This document shows positions 43,241 to 51,894 of a stretch of DNA of 64,000 nt, in pieces (position 1 is the first letter of the stretch; each line of letters opens with the position of its first letter). The stretch is taken from the NCBI GenBank assembly GCA_028282785.1, contig JANQHE010000037.1, forward strand, positions 303,243 through 367,242, read 5' to 3'. The position numbers and the translations under genes were made by a program. Below the pieces are notes generated by a model that was not told the origin of the DNA, ran no database searches, and worked only from the letters and a program-made list of their open reading frames with translations. Origin of the DNA: Bacteroidales bacterium (GTDB lineage Bacteria > Bacteroidota > Bacteroidia > Bacteroidales > UBA12077).

Positions 43241-43288
43241 TATCGTCAATTTGTAATAAACGATTATTAAAATAAAAAAGTAGAAAAA

Positions 43289-44203
43289 ATGAAACGATTA
43301 ACATTAGCATTAGTAGCCATTTTCACAATGGCAAGTGTAATAGTAAATGCACAGGACAAACAAGTAATTTTAATTACAGGAACAGCCTCAGGTTTTGGAA
43401 AGGCAACTGCTGAAAAGCTGGTTGAAAAAGGATACATCGTTTACGGTGGAGATATTCAGGTTGAAGTAAACAAATATCTTGATAAAATTGGAGGGCATGC
43501 CCTTGTAATGGATGTAACCAAAGATGATCAGGTTAAAGCAGGTGTACAAAAAGTAATTAACGAACAAGGCCGTATTGATGTATTAATTAATAACGCAGGA
43601 TATGGTTCCTATGCAACAATTGAAAACATTGATTTAAATGAATTGAAGTATCAATTTGATGTGAATGTGTTTGGTTATGCCCGCCTTCAACAAGCAATTT
43701 TACCCTATATGCGTGAGCAAAAATCCGGAAGAATTGTAAATGTATCGTCAGTAGTCGGAGAAGTATCAACACCTATGCTAGGCTGGTACGCTGCAACCAA
43801 ACATGCGGTTGAAGCTATGTCCGATGCCTTACGTCAGGAAGTAGCACCATTTAACATTGATGTGGTTAAAATCCAACCGGGAGCCGTAAATACAGGATTT
43901 GATGAAGTTGCTTTTGCAAAAATGGATGCATCCTATATTCCTGATGATTACAAACCAATGGCTGATGAATTTGAGGTGTTTTCAAAAGACATGTATACGA
44001 AAGTAGAAGGACCAGAGGGTACGGCTGATTGCATGGTTAAAGCCGTTGAAGCCAAGAAACCCAAAACAGAATACCGTACCACTTCTGATGCACGTCTACT
44101 TATGAAAATTAAAGATTGGCGATCGGAAAAAGCCTTTGATAAAATGTTGGGTAAACAGATGGTAAAAGGAGCTGAAAAAGTAAGAAAGAATGCACAAAAG
44201 TAA
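43289..44203 (+). CDS. Short-chain dehydrogenase/reductase with N-terminal signal peptide
   Basis: A 304-residue classical SDR. The cofactor loop is TGTASGFG at 30-37, NNAG lies at 101-104, and the catalytic set is Ser153/154, Tyr167 and Lys171 (YAATKH). It is preceded by an apparent signal peptide (MKRLTLALVAIFTMASVIVNAQ), which is unusual because NAD(P)H is scarce outside the cytoplasm. Controlled by an AraC-type operator and -7 box upstream. Its stop codon lies within the second copy of that operator, which drives the next SDR gene. Substrate unknown. Confidence 0.9.
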   Translation: MKRLTLALVAIFTMASVIVNAQDKQVILITGTASGFGKATAEKLVEKGYIVYGGDIQVEVNKYLDKIGGHALVMDVTKDDQVKAGVQKVINEQGRIDVLINNAGYGSYATIENIDLNELKYQFDVNVFGYARLQQAILPYMREQKSGRIVNVSSVVGEVSTPMLGWYAATKHAVEAMSDALRQEVAPFNIDVVKIQPGAVNTGFDEVAFAKMDASYIPDDYKPMADEFEVFSKDMYTKVEGPEGTADCMVKAVEAKKPKTEYRTTSDARLLMKIKDWRSEKAFDKMLGKQMVKGAEKVRKNAQK

Positions 44204-44232
44204 ATCGTATACAACTATCAGTAAATCGTATT
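44200..44232. promoter_or_regulatory. AraC-type operator, copy 2 (33-bp repeat)
   Basis: Exact copy of 43177-43209, including both TAAATCGTAT half-sites 21 bp apart. It overlaps the stop codon of the first SDR gene (TAA 44201-44203) and ends 23 bp before the -7 box TAATTTTG of the second SDR gene. The identical spacing at both copies argues for a working site. Confidence 0.8.
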
Positions 44233-44255
44233 AAGTACTGCCCTGCCGATGGTTG

Positions 44256-44263
44256 TAATTTTG
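44256..44263 (+). promoter_or_regulatory. -7 box for second SDR gene
   Basis: TAATTTTG fits TAnnTTTG, 23 bp downstream of the operator, as at the first copy. Confidence 0.65.
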
Positions 44264-44346
44264 AATCATAAATAATTAGTAAGAAACTTTAAAAATATCC
44301 ATCATGAATTGCGAAGCAATCGTGAATTCATAAAAAATTAAATGTC

Positions 44347-45174
44347 ATGAACAAAAAAGTAGTGTTTATAACAGGAGCATCAGCGGGAATAGGTTATGCA
44401 TCAGCTAAAATGTTGTTACAAAAAGGCTTTACAGTATATGCAACTGCGCGCAGATTAGAATTAATGAAGGAACTTGAACAGCAAGGTGCAAAAATTATGA
44501 AATGCGATGTAACCAAAGATGAAGACATTCAAAATGTAGTAAATACCATTATTCAAAACGAAGGAAGAATCGATGTTTTGTTTGCGAATGCAGGTTACTG
44601 TCTGCTAGGACCGGTTGAACTTCATTCTTCAGAGGCAGTTTCGCAACAATTTGACGTAAATGTTGTGGGTTGTGGCAGGGCTATTTCGGCTGTGCTTCCA
44701 CATATGCGGAAACAAAAATCAGGTCGTATTTTAATAACATCATCGGCAGCAGGACATGTTTCTATGCCTGGGATGCCTTGGTATCCGGCAACTAAACATG
44801 CACAACAGGGTTTAGCTGACGGCTTACGCATGGAAGTAAAAGAATTCGGCATTAATGTTTCGCTTATTGAACCTGGTTATATCGATACTGATATTGATAA
44901 TGCCAGTTTACCATGGCTTGATAAAGCAGAGCAACACGATAATGCCTCGGCTTATGCACATCAAATGAAAACATTCAGAAAGAAATGGAGTACAGGAATT
45001 GATAAAGGAGCTTCAGCAGATACCATTGCAAAGGTTGTATTGCATGCAGCTTCATCTAAAAAGCCAAAACGCCGTTATCATCCGAATATGGATGCCAAAG
45101 CAGCTATTTTTATGAAACGTTGGTTTGGATATGGTTTGATAGATAAAGCAATTCCAGGACAATCAATTTATTAA
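44347..45174 (+). CDS. Cytoplasmic short-chain dehydrogenase/reductase
   Basis: A 275-residue classical SDR. The nucleotide loop is TGASAGIG at 9-16. The usual NNAG is ANAG here (LFANAGY), the catalytic region is ITSSAAG, and the Tyr-Lys pair is in WYPATKHAQQGL. Without a signal peptide it should act in the cytoplasm. It is a paralogue of the exported SDR upstream and has the same AraC operator layout, followed by a membrane-protein gene 20 bp later. Substrate unknown. Confidence 0.92.
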   Translation: MNKKVVFITGASAGIGYASAKMLLQKGFTVYATARRLELMKELEQQGAKIMKCDVTKDEDIQNVVNTIIQNEGRIDVLFANAGYCLLGPVELHSSEAVSQQFDVNVVGCGRAISAVLPHMRKQKSGRILITSSAAGHVSMPGMPWYPATKHAQQGLADGLRMEVKEFGINVSLIEPGYIDTDIDNASLPWLDKAEQHDNASAYAHQMKTFRKKWSTGIDKGASADTIAKVVLHAASSKKPKRRYHPNMDAKAAIFMKRWFGYGLIDKAIPGQSIY

Positions 45175-45194
45175 GTCATTAAACCGAAAAGAAG

Positions 45195-45554
45195 ATGAAA
45201 AAGCTAAGCAAAAGATTATTAACCCTTGATGGTATTTTACTGTCGCTTGCGGGACCAGTGCACATTATTTACTTATTGTTCTTTTTAAATAGTGAATCGA
45301 TAGAAACTGCACAATTTTATGGAATAATTGGAATAGGAATATTATATACCTTGTTCGGATTGAGTTTTCTATTTAGAAAAACAGCTCTTTTATTACCAGC
45401 CTTAATTGTAAATACACTTGGTTTTACAGCAGTATTGATATTACAAGAAGCTTCACCCTTGTGGGCAATTGATCCATATTTAATTGCTGTGGATTGTATT
45501 AGTGTTCCGGTATTGTTTTATTTAAACATGCAAAAGGTTAGGAAGAAACTATAG
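45195..45554 (+). CDS. Small four-helix integral membrane protein (unknown)
   Basis: A 119-residue very hydrophobic protein with about four transmembrane helices: LLTLDGILLSLAGPVHIIYLLFF, FYGIIGIGILYTLFGLSFLF, TALLLPALIVNTLGFTAVLIL and the C-terminal DPYLIAVDCISVPVLFYLN. It has a good ribosome-binding region (GAAAAGAAG) and starts 20 bp after the second SDR gene, so it is probably in the same transcript. No family recognised. Confidence 0.7.
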   Translation: MKKLSKRLLTLDGILLSLAGPVHIIYLLFFLNSESIETAQFYGIIGIGILYTLFGLSFLFRKTALLLPALIVNTLGFTAVLILQEASPLWAIDPYLIAVDCISVPVLFYLNMQKVRKKL

Positions 45555-45646
45555 TTCATGATGGAGCCTGCCGGTATTTGTTCCGATGGCTATTGGGATG
45601 CTACTTCATTCCGGCGGGCAACCTTCATATACTAAATTAAATCAAA

Positions 45647-45976
45647 ATGGAATACTTATCAGTCGAAATACAAGCTTTAATCGTTTTCTTTTCCGAGATA
45701 GTTTTTTTATTTCTCAAAACAATTAATATCAAAGCTATCTCGAACGGGAATGTTACTAAGGCAATTTTTTCTAATACGGGTATCAGTATTGCATGGTTAA
45801 TAGGAATAACCATCAGTGTAAACTCCATTTTAAATGGAAATCTTCTACCTATATTGGCATTTCTGGTAGGTGGAGCAATAGGGACTTTTCTTGCGATGAA
45901 CAAAGAAAAAACATCAAATAAAGACAAAGTTGTATCTTTAAGGAAGGTAATATTTTCAACATTAAGATTATTCTAA
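45647..45976 (+). CDS. Small membrane protein, DUF5698-like (tentative)
   Basis: A 109-residue protein with three hydrophobic segments (IQALIVFFSEIVFLFLKTINI, SNTGISIAWLIGITISVNSIL, LLPILAFLVGGAIGTFLAM). The GGAIGTFLAM pattern recalls the DUF5698/UPF0316 membrane family, but it is shorter. It sits between two other small membrane-protein genes, 11 bp before the next. Role unknown. Confidence 0.55.
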   Translation: MEYLSVEIQALIVFFSEIVFLFLKTINIKAISNGNVTKAIFSNTGISIAWLIGITISVNSILNGNLLPILAFLVGGAIGTFLAMNKEKTSNKDKVVSLRKVIFSTLRLF

Positions 45977-45987
45977 ACTATAAGGAT

Positions 45988-46500
45988 ATGAATATTTTAC
46001 AATCACTCGAAACATATACATCAGCTCAAAAATGGGTAGGTATTAACTTTATCATCCTGGGTTCGGTTTTACTGATATTAGCCGGAGTATTTACATTTTT
46101 TGTAGAAAAAACACCTTTAGCTTCTGGAATGAAATGGGGTGCTTTGGCAGCAGGAATTTTAATTACTGTAGGTGGGATTAGCTATGGCAACTTTAACAAG
46201 AAAATACAAAGAGATGGTGAAGCCCTATTTGAAAAGGACAAAACTGAATTTATTCAATATGAATATGAGCGAATGGAAAAAGTGGATAAAGGGTTCTTAA
46301 CCTATCAAATGGTATTTGTGGCTTTTGTTGTTGCAGCATTAATTGTTATTCTTTTTGTAAAAGCACCAGTTTTAAAAGGAGTAGCTTTTGCGGTAGCAAT
46401 TTTGTTTATCGGACAACTAATCATTGAGGGGTTTTCGCATCCATCAATAACTAAATATACGAATGAACTGAGAGAAGAAGTAAAGAAGTGGGGAGAATAA
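45988..46500 (+). CDS. Membrane protein with two hydrophobic hairpins (unknown)
   Basis: A 170-residue protein with two pairs of transmembrane helices: WVGINFIILGSVLLILAGVFTFFV and WGALAAGILITVGGISYG, then a charged cytoplasmic-type loop (FNKKIQRDGEALFEKDKTEFIQYEYERMEK), then QMVFVAFVVAALIVILFV and LKGVAFAVAILFIGQLII. It ends 3 bp before the AraC gene, so the two are probably co-transcribed. No family recognised. Confidence 0.65.
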   Translation: MNILQSLETYTSAQKWVGINFIILGSVLLILAGVFTFFVEKTPLASGMKWGALAAGILITVGGISYGNFNKKIQRDGEALFEKDKTEFIQYEYERMEKVDKGFLTYQMVFVAFVVAALIVILFVKAPVLKGVAFAVAILFIGQLIIEGFSHPSITKYTNELREEVKKWGE

Positions 46501-46503
46501 GGC

Positions 46504-47409
46504 ATGGAAGAAATTATTAAAATTGATAACATTTCAATTTTGTTTGAAATGTTAGAACAGGAAAAACCCAAACACCCCTTGGTTGGTATTATTGATTTTT
46601 CAGAGTTTGACCATAGCAGATTCGGAAACGTCAAAGCAACAATGGGATTTTATCAGATCATGTTTAAAAACCTTTGTCCCGGAGCTTTGCGCTATGGTCG
46701 TAACTATTACGATTTTCAGGACGGAACACTAACTTTTGTGGCTCCAAACCAGGTAATTGAACTGGAAGATCCTGTTAAAACAAAAGATGTATACGGCTGG
46801 ATGTTGGTTTTTCACCCCGATTTGATTCGTGGTACTACGCTCAGTCCAAAAATGAAAGACTATAACTTCTTTTCTTACGATTTATATGAAGCCTTGCACT
46901 TGTCTGATTTGGAAAAGCAGAAACTAACAGATATTATCAAAGATATTGAGCTTGAACTTGAAAACAATATCGACAAACATAGCAAAACGCTTATCGTTTC
47001 TTCCATTGAGTTGCTGTTGAATTATTGCAACCGCTATTACGACCGCCAGTTTATTACACGTACTGAAACCAACAAAGATGTAATTAGTAAATTTCAAACA
47101 CTACTCGATGAATATTTTAACGCCGAGAGTTTATCCGAAATGGGGATTCCTTCCATTAAATATTTTGCTGAGAAATTACATTTTTCAGCAAATTACCTTA
47201 GTGATTTATTAAAAAAAGAAACGGGTAAAAACGGCACAGAACACATTCAATATTATCTTATAGAATTAGCTAAAGACAAGTTATTGAGTTCTACTGTATC
47301 AGTAAGTGAAATTGCATACAATCTGGGATTTGAATACCCTCAATATTTTAGTAAAATGTTTAAGAAGAAGACCGGGATGACCCCTGCTGAATATCGGAAC
47401 TTGAATTAA
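46504..47409 (+). CDS. AraC-family regulator, probable controller of the SDR operators
   Basis: A 301-residue regulator. The C-terminal AraC HTH (about 200-301) includes GIPSIKYFAEKLHFSANYLSDLLKKETGKNG and TVSVSEIAYNLGFEYPQYFSKMFKKKTGMTPAEYRNLN. The N-terminal domain resembles a cupin-like sensor (GTLTFVAPNQVIELED). It is the last gene of the SDR/membrane-protein cluster. A decayed paralogue sits in front of the cluster. The repeated 33-bp operators are therefore likely targets (inference). Confidence 0.9.
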   Translation: MEEIIKIDNISILFEMLEQEKPKHPLVGIIDFSEFDHSRFGNVKATMGFYQIMFKNLCPGALRYGRNYYDFQDGTLTFVAPNQVIELEDPVKTKDVYGWMLVFHPDLIRGTTLSPKMKDYNFFSYDLYEALHLSDLEKQKLTDIIKDIELELENNIDKHSKTLIVSSIELLLNYCNRYYDRQFITRTETNKDVISKFQTLLDEYFNAESLSEMGIPSIKYFAEKLHFSANYLSDLLKKETGKNGTEHIQYYLIELAKDKLLSSTVSVSEIAYNLGFEYPQYFSKMFKKKTGMTPAEYRNLN

Positions 47410-47728
47410 ATTCCTTCAGCGATTTCAGTGTTTTCTGCGGTTAGTTTTTACTATTAAATGCGATTACTGACTTTCCCTGAAGATGTTCAGGCCATTTACG
47501 ATAGTAATAAATTGATTTAAGAACACAAATATGTTGATTATGGTAATATTAAAATCAAAATGGGTTCTTTTTGTAGGAATACCGCTGTTAGTAATAGCAG
47601 TATTTTAACAATCAAATCAGCTTAGGTTTTGCTCCCCAGCTGAACGAAGTGAGCACACAGTTCTGTTTAAAACATCAGCTTTTTAAGAGTTGTTAAAATA
47701 TTTCTAGTATCCAGTTTCTTTCTACACT

Positions 47729-47755
47729 AAGGGTGTCACCAGCAGTTACACCCTT
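47729..47755. terminator. Stem-loop in the gap after the AraC gene
   Basis: AAGGGTGT / ACACCCTT, an 8-bp stem with an 11-nt loop. It lacks a clear T-run, so terminator function is weak; it could be another hairpin element. The rest of 47410-47885 has no gene I can support. Confidence 0.3.
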
Positions 47756-47888
47756 TCGAAAAACCCTATAAATAAAAGATTCCTTTATCTAATCTCGGTG
47801 GTTAAAGAATTCTAATGCCTGTTATAAATCCCATTTAAAATAGAAATACACCTTTTCGCTTAACAAAACCAAAAGCATAAAAAATAGA

Positions 47889-48124
47889 GTAAACTGTGTA
47901 AACCTGGTAAACCATCCCTGTAATGTATTGGATTTATTTGTTTTAAAGGTTTACATTGGAAAAGTGTTATGTAAACCAATTCCTGTTTGTATGTAAATTC
48001 CGAATTAACCTTCTTGGGACAAGGATGTAATGTCAATGTAAACCGTGTAAACCAAATGTAAACCTATAAAACGCTAATAAAGAGTATTTTATTTATAGAG
48101 GTTTACTTAGTTTACACGGTTTAC
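47889..48124. repeat. Iteron-like cluster of GTAAACC motifs (candidate replication origin)
   Basis: Plus-strand copies start at 47889, 47898, 47907, 47971, 48038, 48047 and 48058. Inverted copies (GGTTTAC type) start at 47948, 48100, 48109 and 48118. Two triplets (47889-47913 and 48100-48124) have exact 9-bp spacing, one on each strand. The cluster lies just past the 3' end of the primase-helicase gene. It could be an origin for excised-circle replication or a regulator-binding array. Confidence 0.6.
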
Positions 48125-48162
48125 AATGGTTTTCTTAAATTACTTTGGAAAGAACATAGAAT

Positions 48163-48190
48163 CAAAAAAATGAGGTAACCAGTCGTTACC
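48163..48190 (-). terminator. Terminator downstream of primase-helicase gene
   Basis: On the minus strand GGTAAC / GTTACC (5-nt loop) is followed by TCATTTTTTT, a rho-independent layout, 24 bp after the stop codon at 48214. Confidence 0.6.
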
Positions 48191-48213
48191 CCACCCAATT
48201 GCATAAGCTCAAT

Positions 48214-49518
48214 TCATATATTTATTTCTACCCCGCCAATGCTAATCCCATCCGAACCGTCAAGATTTTCATATTTAAACATATAGCAGCTCCCAAATTT
48301 TTTATGGGTATAACTTTTATCGCCCCTGCTCTTTTGTGTGGTGTTTGGGATAAATGATTTATTGCCCCTGGAGGTCAACAATTCCCGCAACGAACTTTCC
48401 CCCAAAACATTGAGGTTGTTTTTTCTCGCATATTCAACATAAAGCGGATAGAGCAATTTGTATTTAATGTATATTATTTTTTTAACCGAGTCTTTGATGT
48501 ATTGCGAACCTTCCCTGATATTTGCAATAGGGTCAGTAATTTTGAATGCAAAGGCATTCCAAAAAATGGTCACATCTTTAATTTCATTTGCCAGCCGGTT
48601 TTGGCTCCTGGCATTTTCTATGACAGCATCCTCAAATTCTTCGTATTGAAAAGGAAAATCAAGCTTGTGCTGCAATAATTTCACCGGGGCAAGCAAAAGG
48701 GCAATGTGCTTTAATTGCCTGTCCGACATTTCCATTTCACGTGTCAGTTTCGAATTTAGCTGGTAGAATGTCTCATCAAACATTTTCCCAAACCTTTCCG
48801 TGATTATCCCCCGGTATTTGAGCATTTCCCTGGTGATTTGGCAAAACCCTTTGCCCTTTTGTCCAAGCAATGTTTTGTAAGCTTCGGTTGATTCTTTTGA
48901 AAATTTGTTGTCCTCAAAGTTCAATACTATCATCCGGGCAAAAAGGGCAGCTTCGGAAGTGGGCAGCTCGTTGCCATCGACCATGCATACGGAGGTTATT
49001 TCCAACGAAGTAGTTTTATTGTCGTTGCTTTTTTGTGCCATCGTATATAACTCCCCGTCGTAAGCTACCTTAAACGTGTTTACTGCTTTTTTGTCAATCG
49101 CATTACTGTATTCTTTCAAGTGGATTAATGCATTGTTCCGTTGCGACAATGCCCTGGAAAACCCCTTGTCAGTTGAATTTAAAAGGGATATGCCATTGTT
49201 TGGTTCCCCGAAGAAGTACAGAAAGAAGTTAATAAAATTGGATTTTCCAACGCCCTGATCGCCAAACAGGAAAAGGAACGGGAAGAACCCGGTCAGGTTC
49301 AGGATATAGTCACGGAAAAGTGCCAGGATTAGAAACGATATGCCAATTGCACCGTTTACACCGTATGCTTTGTATATCAGTTCAGACCATTGCTTAAAGT
49401 CCAGTTCCCCTTCTTTATACGTGAATTTTCGTAATCCCTGATACTCTTTATTGTTTAGGTTGGTGTGTGAAAACGGGGCAAGGTAAAACGTGTTCTGACC
49501 ATCGCTTACAATGCCCAA
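48214..49518 (-). CDS. Helicase part of a frameshifted primase-helicase
   Basis: A 434-residue open part with an SF3/D5-like helicase core. Walker A is FLFGDQGVGKSNFINFF, followed by LIHLKEYSNAIDKKAVNTFKVAYDGE (Walker B region) and VCMVDGNELPTSEAALFARMIVLNF. The true frame stays open upstream to about 49621: KAISQLGYQSEHEVYCFADA leads straight into LGIVSDGQNTFYL. It therefore belongs to the same protein as the primase gene upstream. One missing A in the A6 run at 49622-49627 separates the frames. Likely role: replication of the excised island. Confidence 0.75.
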   Translation of the reverse strand: MGIVSDGQNTFYLAPFSHTNLNNKEYQGLRKFTYKEGELDFKQWSELIYKAYGVNGAIGISFLILALFRDYILNLTGFFPFLFLFGDQGVGKSNFINFFLYFFGEPNNGISLLNSTDKGFSRALSQRNNALIHLKEYSNAIDKKAVNTFKVAYDGELYTMAQKSNDNKTTSLEITSVCMVDGNELPTSEAALFARMIVLNFEDNKFSKESTEAYKTLLGQKGKGFCQITREMLKYRGIITERFGKMFDETFYQLNSKLTREMEMSDRQLKHIALLLAPVKLLQHKLDFPFQYEEFEDAVIENARSQNRLANEIKDVTIFWNAFAFKITDPIANIREGSQYIKDSVKKIIYIKYKLLYPLYVEYARKNNLNVLGESSLRELLTSRGNKSFIPNTTQKSRGDKSYTHKKFGSCYMFKYENLDGSDGISIGGVEINI

Positions 49519-50909
49519 TTTATCAGGAAACAGAAGCTTGTTGTCTTTTGAGATAAGTGCATCGGCAAAACAGTAAACTTCATGTTCGGATTGATACCCC
49601 AGTTGAGATATGGCTTTAGCATTTTTTCCCTGTCGTAATGGAAGGTCAATATATAATCCAATTGGGTAGTGTTACCGAAAAAAGACAGCCCCCTTTCGGG
49701 TATGCTCCTTATAACCCGTTTAAATTTTTCGAGGTTCAACTCAGAGCTGTATATCTCACTGACCAGGATTTCATTTGTGTTTCGCTGGAATTTGATTACC
49801 CTGCGGCTTTCCTTTGTACCATCGGTTAAATGGTAAATGGATTCCATCAGGAAATTGGACATTTTTTTAGTGACAGTTTTTCCTTTGATGGTTTCTTCGG
49901 TATAGTAACAACCTTTTTCCATGAAGAAACCGTGTTCTTTATTGTCTTTTCGTTTGTCTTTGCTGTCTTTGGGAATAGGTTTGGACAAAATATCCTCCCA
50001 TACCAGCTTATAATTGTTTTTGTTATTTAGGTATTTGTCCAACCCACCGGAACAAAGCAAATCGTTGGCGTCCTTGTTTTCTGGGAAAACCAGCTTACGA
50101 ATGGATTGTATGTCGAACCGGTTGGTGATGAGAAAAGTTTTGTAATATTCAAAGCAGTTGTTTCCGGCATTATCATTGTCAAATGCCAATACCACTTTTT
50201 TGCCATTGACATACTTTCTCAACTTACTAGTATTTTTTATTTTGTTTTCGGTCGAAAATATGGCAAGGCTTGAATACCTAGGCATTGACAGGGCATTGAT
50301 AACTCCTTCATGCAGAAAAACGGTATCCAGTTCTGGTTTGAACAGTTTATCATAAATACTGCCATTGAGCGTTCCCTGGTTTTTTGCCTTTGGTGATCCT
50401 TTTGCAACACGTATCATCCTTCGGTTAATCAGCTTTTTATCTGAATCGACAAAAGCTACTGCATCGTGAATAGAATCGTACATGTAGCTCCCTATTGGCA
50501 GGAGCTTATCGTTGATTTTTCGTTGTGCAAGGTACTCTTTTGCTTTTTCAACTGGGTTCTGGCTAATAGCGTATATCGTTTTCTGGAAGTCATCTATTTT
50601 TTCAGAAACAGCCGGTTTGAACGTAATTTTCAAATACTTTTCTTCAAGATGTTTTATGGCATGGCGTTCTTTCCAGCCTTTTTTAAGGTTCATCATAAAA
50701 TCAATAGTGGAACCTTGCGAACCACATGAAAAACATTTATAATAGTTTTCCTTTATGTTTATGCTAAACGCCGGGGATTGTTTTTTTCCTTTACCGCTCC
50801 CGCAAAAAGGGCATTCACTGAGCTTGTTGTTTTTATCGAATGAATTGCCCGTTTCATTTTCTATCAGGGTTTTGATACTGATATTTTTCACCTCTTCAAT
50901 CATGGGCAT
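49506..50909 (-). CDS. CHC2 zinc-finger/TOPRIM primase part of a frameshifted primase-helicase
   Basis: N-terminal part, 467 codons, of which about the last 40 are out of frame. The zinc finger is CPFCGSGKGKKQSPAF...YKCFSCGSQG (Cys at about 34, 37, 58, 61). The TOPRIM-like domain has TVFLHEGVINALSM and VVLAFDNDNAGNNCFEYY. From KMLKPYL on the sequence does not fit. An extra A in the A6 tract (49622-49627, TTTTTT on plus) would give DREKNAKAISQLGYQ and join it to the helicase. Whether this is a real mutation, a programmed shift or a base-calling error cannot be told from this sequence. Confidence 0.78.
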   Translation of the reverse strand: MPMIEEVKNISIKTLIENETGNSFDKNNKLSECPFCGSGKGKKQSPAFSINIKENYYKCFSCGSQGSTIDFMMNLKKGWKERHAIKHLEEKYLKITFKPAVSEKIDDFQKTIYAISQNPVEKAKEYLAQRKINDKLLPIGSYMYDSIHDAVAFVDSDKKLINRRMIRVAKGSPKAKNQGTLNGSIYDKLFKPELDTVFLHEGVINALSMPRYSSLAIFSTENKIKNTSKLRKYVNGKKVVLAFDNDNAGNNCFEYYKTFLITNRFDIQSIRKLVFPENKDANDLLCSGGLDKYLNNKNNYKLVWEDILSKPIPKDSKDKRKDNKEHGFFMEKGCYYTEETIKGKTVTKKMSNFLMESIYHLTDGTKESRRVIKFQRNTNEILVSEIYSSELNLEKFKRVIRSIPERGLSFFGNTTQLDYILTFHYDREKMLKPYLNWGINPNMKFTVLPMHLSQKTTSFCFLINWAL

Positions 50910-50942
50910 TCATTTGAAATATTACAGGCAGATAAGGAGAAA

Positions 50943-51182
50943 TTAATATGCTTTTACAAGGTGTTTTCTGGGTTTTAGACCTTTTGTTTTTCGCTGGAAC
51001 ATACCATTATCTTTCATTAATGAGATAATCTCACTGATATGAAGCGTTTTATATGTCCTTTGGTTTTCGTGCGTAAGGAACGACATTGTTTCCATTATTT
51101 TTGTTTTGGAATGAAAGGGCAAATACAGCATTACTTGCCCCTGTAAAATGCTTCTTTGAATCGTCTTTCTAATCCGGGTCAT
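50943..51182 (-). CDS. Small basic protein upstream of primase (unknown)
   Basis: A 79-residue lysine-rich protein (MTRIRKTIQRSILQGQVMLYLPF...), ending KGLKPRKHLVKAY. Its start overlaps the previous acidic gene by 14 bp and it ends 33 bp before the primase gene, so it lies in the same putative operon. No family recognised. Confidence 0.5.
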   Translation of the reverse strand: MTRIRKTIQRSILQGQVMLYLPFHSKTKIMETMSFLTHENQRTYKTLHISEIISLMKDNGMFQRKTKGLKPRKHLVKAY

Positions 51183-51372
51183 GAAGGTTTTCGACGAGTT
51201 CTATCATCTCTAATATTGCCTGGCTCTGCTCATCAGGCTCATAGTCAACTGAGATTTCCACTTCGTTATCGTCATTTACGCCAACAATAGCACCTTCCAA
51301 CTCATTTTCTCCGATGATTTCCGCAAATTCAACTATTGAATCTTCCGGAATACTAAATACTCTTGATTTCAT
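51169..51372 (-). CDS. Small acidic protein (unknown)
   Basis: A 67-residue strongly acidic protein (EFAEIIGENELEGAIVGVNDDNEVEISVDYEPDEQ). Its charge and size are like small accessory or anti-restriction proteins, but that is only a resemblance. It overlaps the next gene by 14 bp. Confidence 0.55.
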   Translation of the reverse strand: MKSRVFSIPEDSIVEFAEIIGENELEGAIVGVNDDNEVEISVDYEPDEQSQAILEMIELVENLHDPD

Positions 51373-51418
51373 TTTTAATGATTTTAATTAATAAATTGAT
51401 TTATAATAGAATATGGGA

Positions 51419-51721
51419 CTAGAAATTTAATTTCCCCTTACGAATAAGATACTCATCAGCTTGGGAATCAATTTCTGAGTTTGATTCAACTCTTTTTGAT
51501 GTTAACCAAGCATCAAGTTCACTCCGTTTGAAGAATATTTTTTTGTTATTCGGCTTATAAAATGGAATGACATTACCACTCGTTAACTTGTACAAATGCG
51601 AACTGGAAACCGATAGATAATCAGCAGCTTCGTTAAATGTCAACACTTCCTTTTTAAGCAGGTTTTGTTCCCGGAGCATTTGTGAAATGCTATCCAGCTT
51701 ATTAATAATTACATTATCCAT
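51419..51721 (-). CDS. HTH_17 (excisionase/MerR-type) DNA-binding protein
   Basis: A 100-residue protein. It has one HTH_17 domain, EVLTFNEAADYLSVSSSHLYKLTSGNVIPFYKPNNKKIFFKRSELDAWL (about 24-73), and a short acidic tail. In Bacteroidota mobile elements such proteins precede replication or mobilisation genes. Here it precedes the two small genes and the primase-helicase. It could act as a replication or excision factor. Confidence 0.82.
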   Translation of the reverse strand: MDNVIINKLDSISQMLREQNLLKKEVLTFNEAADYLSVSSSHLYKLTSGNVIPFYKPNNKKIFFKRSELDAWLTSKRVESNSEIDSQADEYLIRKGKLNF

Positions 51722-51894
51722 TAGTTTAAATTTTTAATATAGTAATGGACTTATGCGCGCAAGTCATCTTTGATTTTCAAAGACAATACAAAGGTGGAGA
51801 GGAAAAAAGGGAAAGAAAGAAGTGGGTATAATTGAGATACAAATACATTCTGATTATCAATATCTTATACGAATAAGCGGATATTTTGAGGGTA

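Noticed and set aside
49622..49627. Programmed -1 frameshifting in the primase-helicase gene
   Set aside because: The A6 run is in GGGAAAAAATG and does not form a canonical X XXY YYZ heptamer in the zero frame; a simple indel is more economical, though not excluded.
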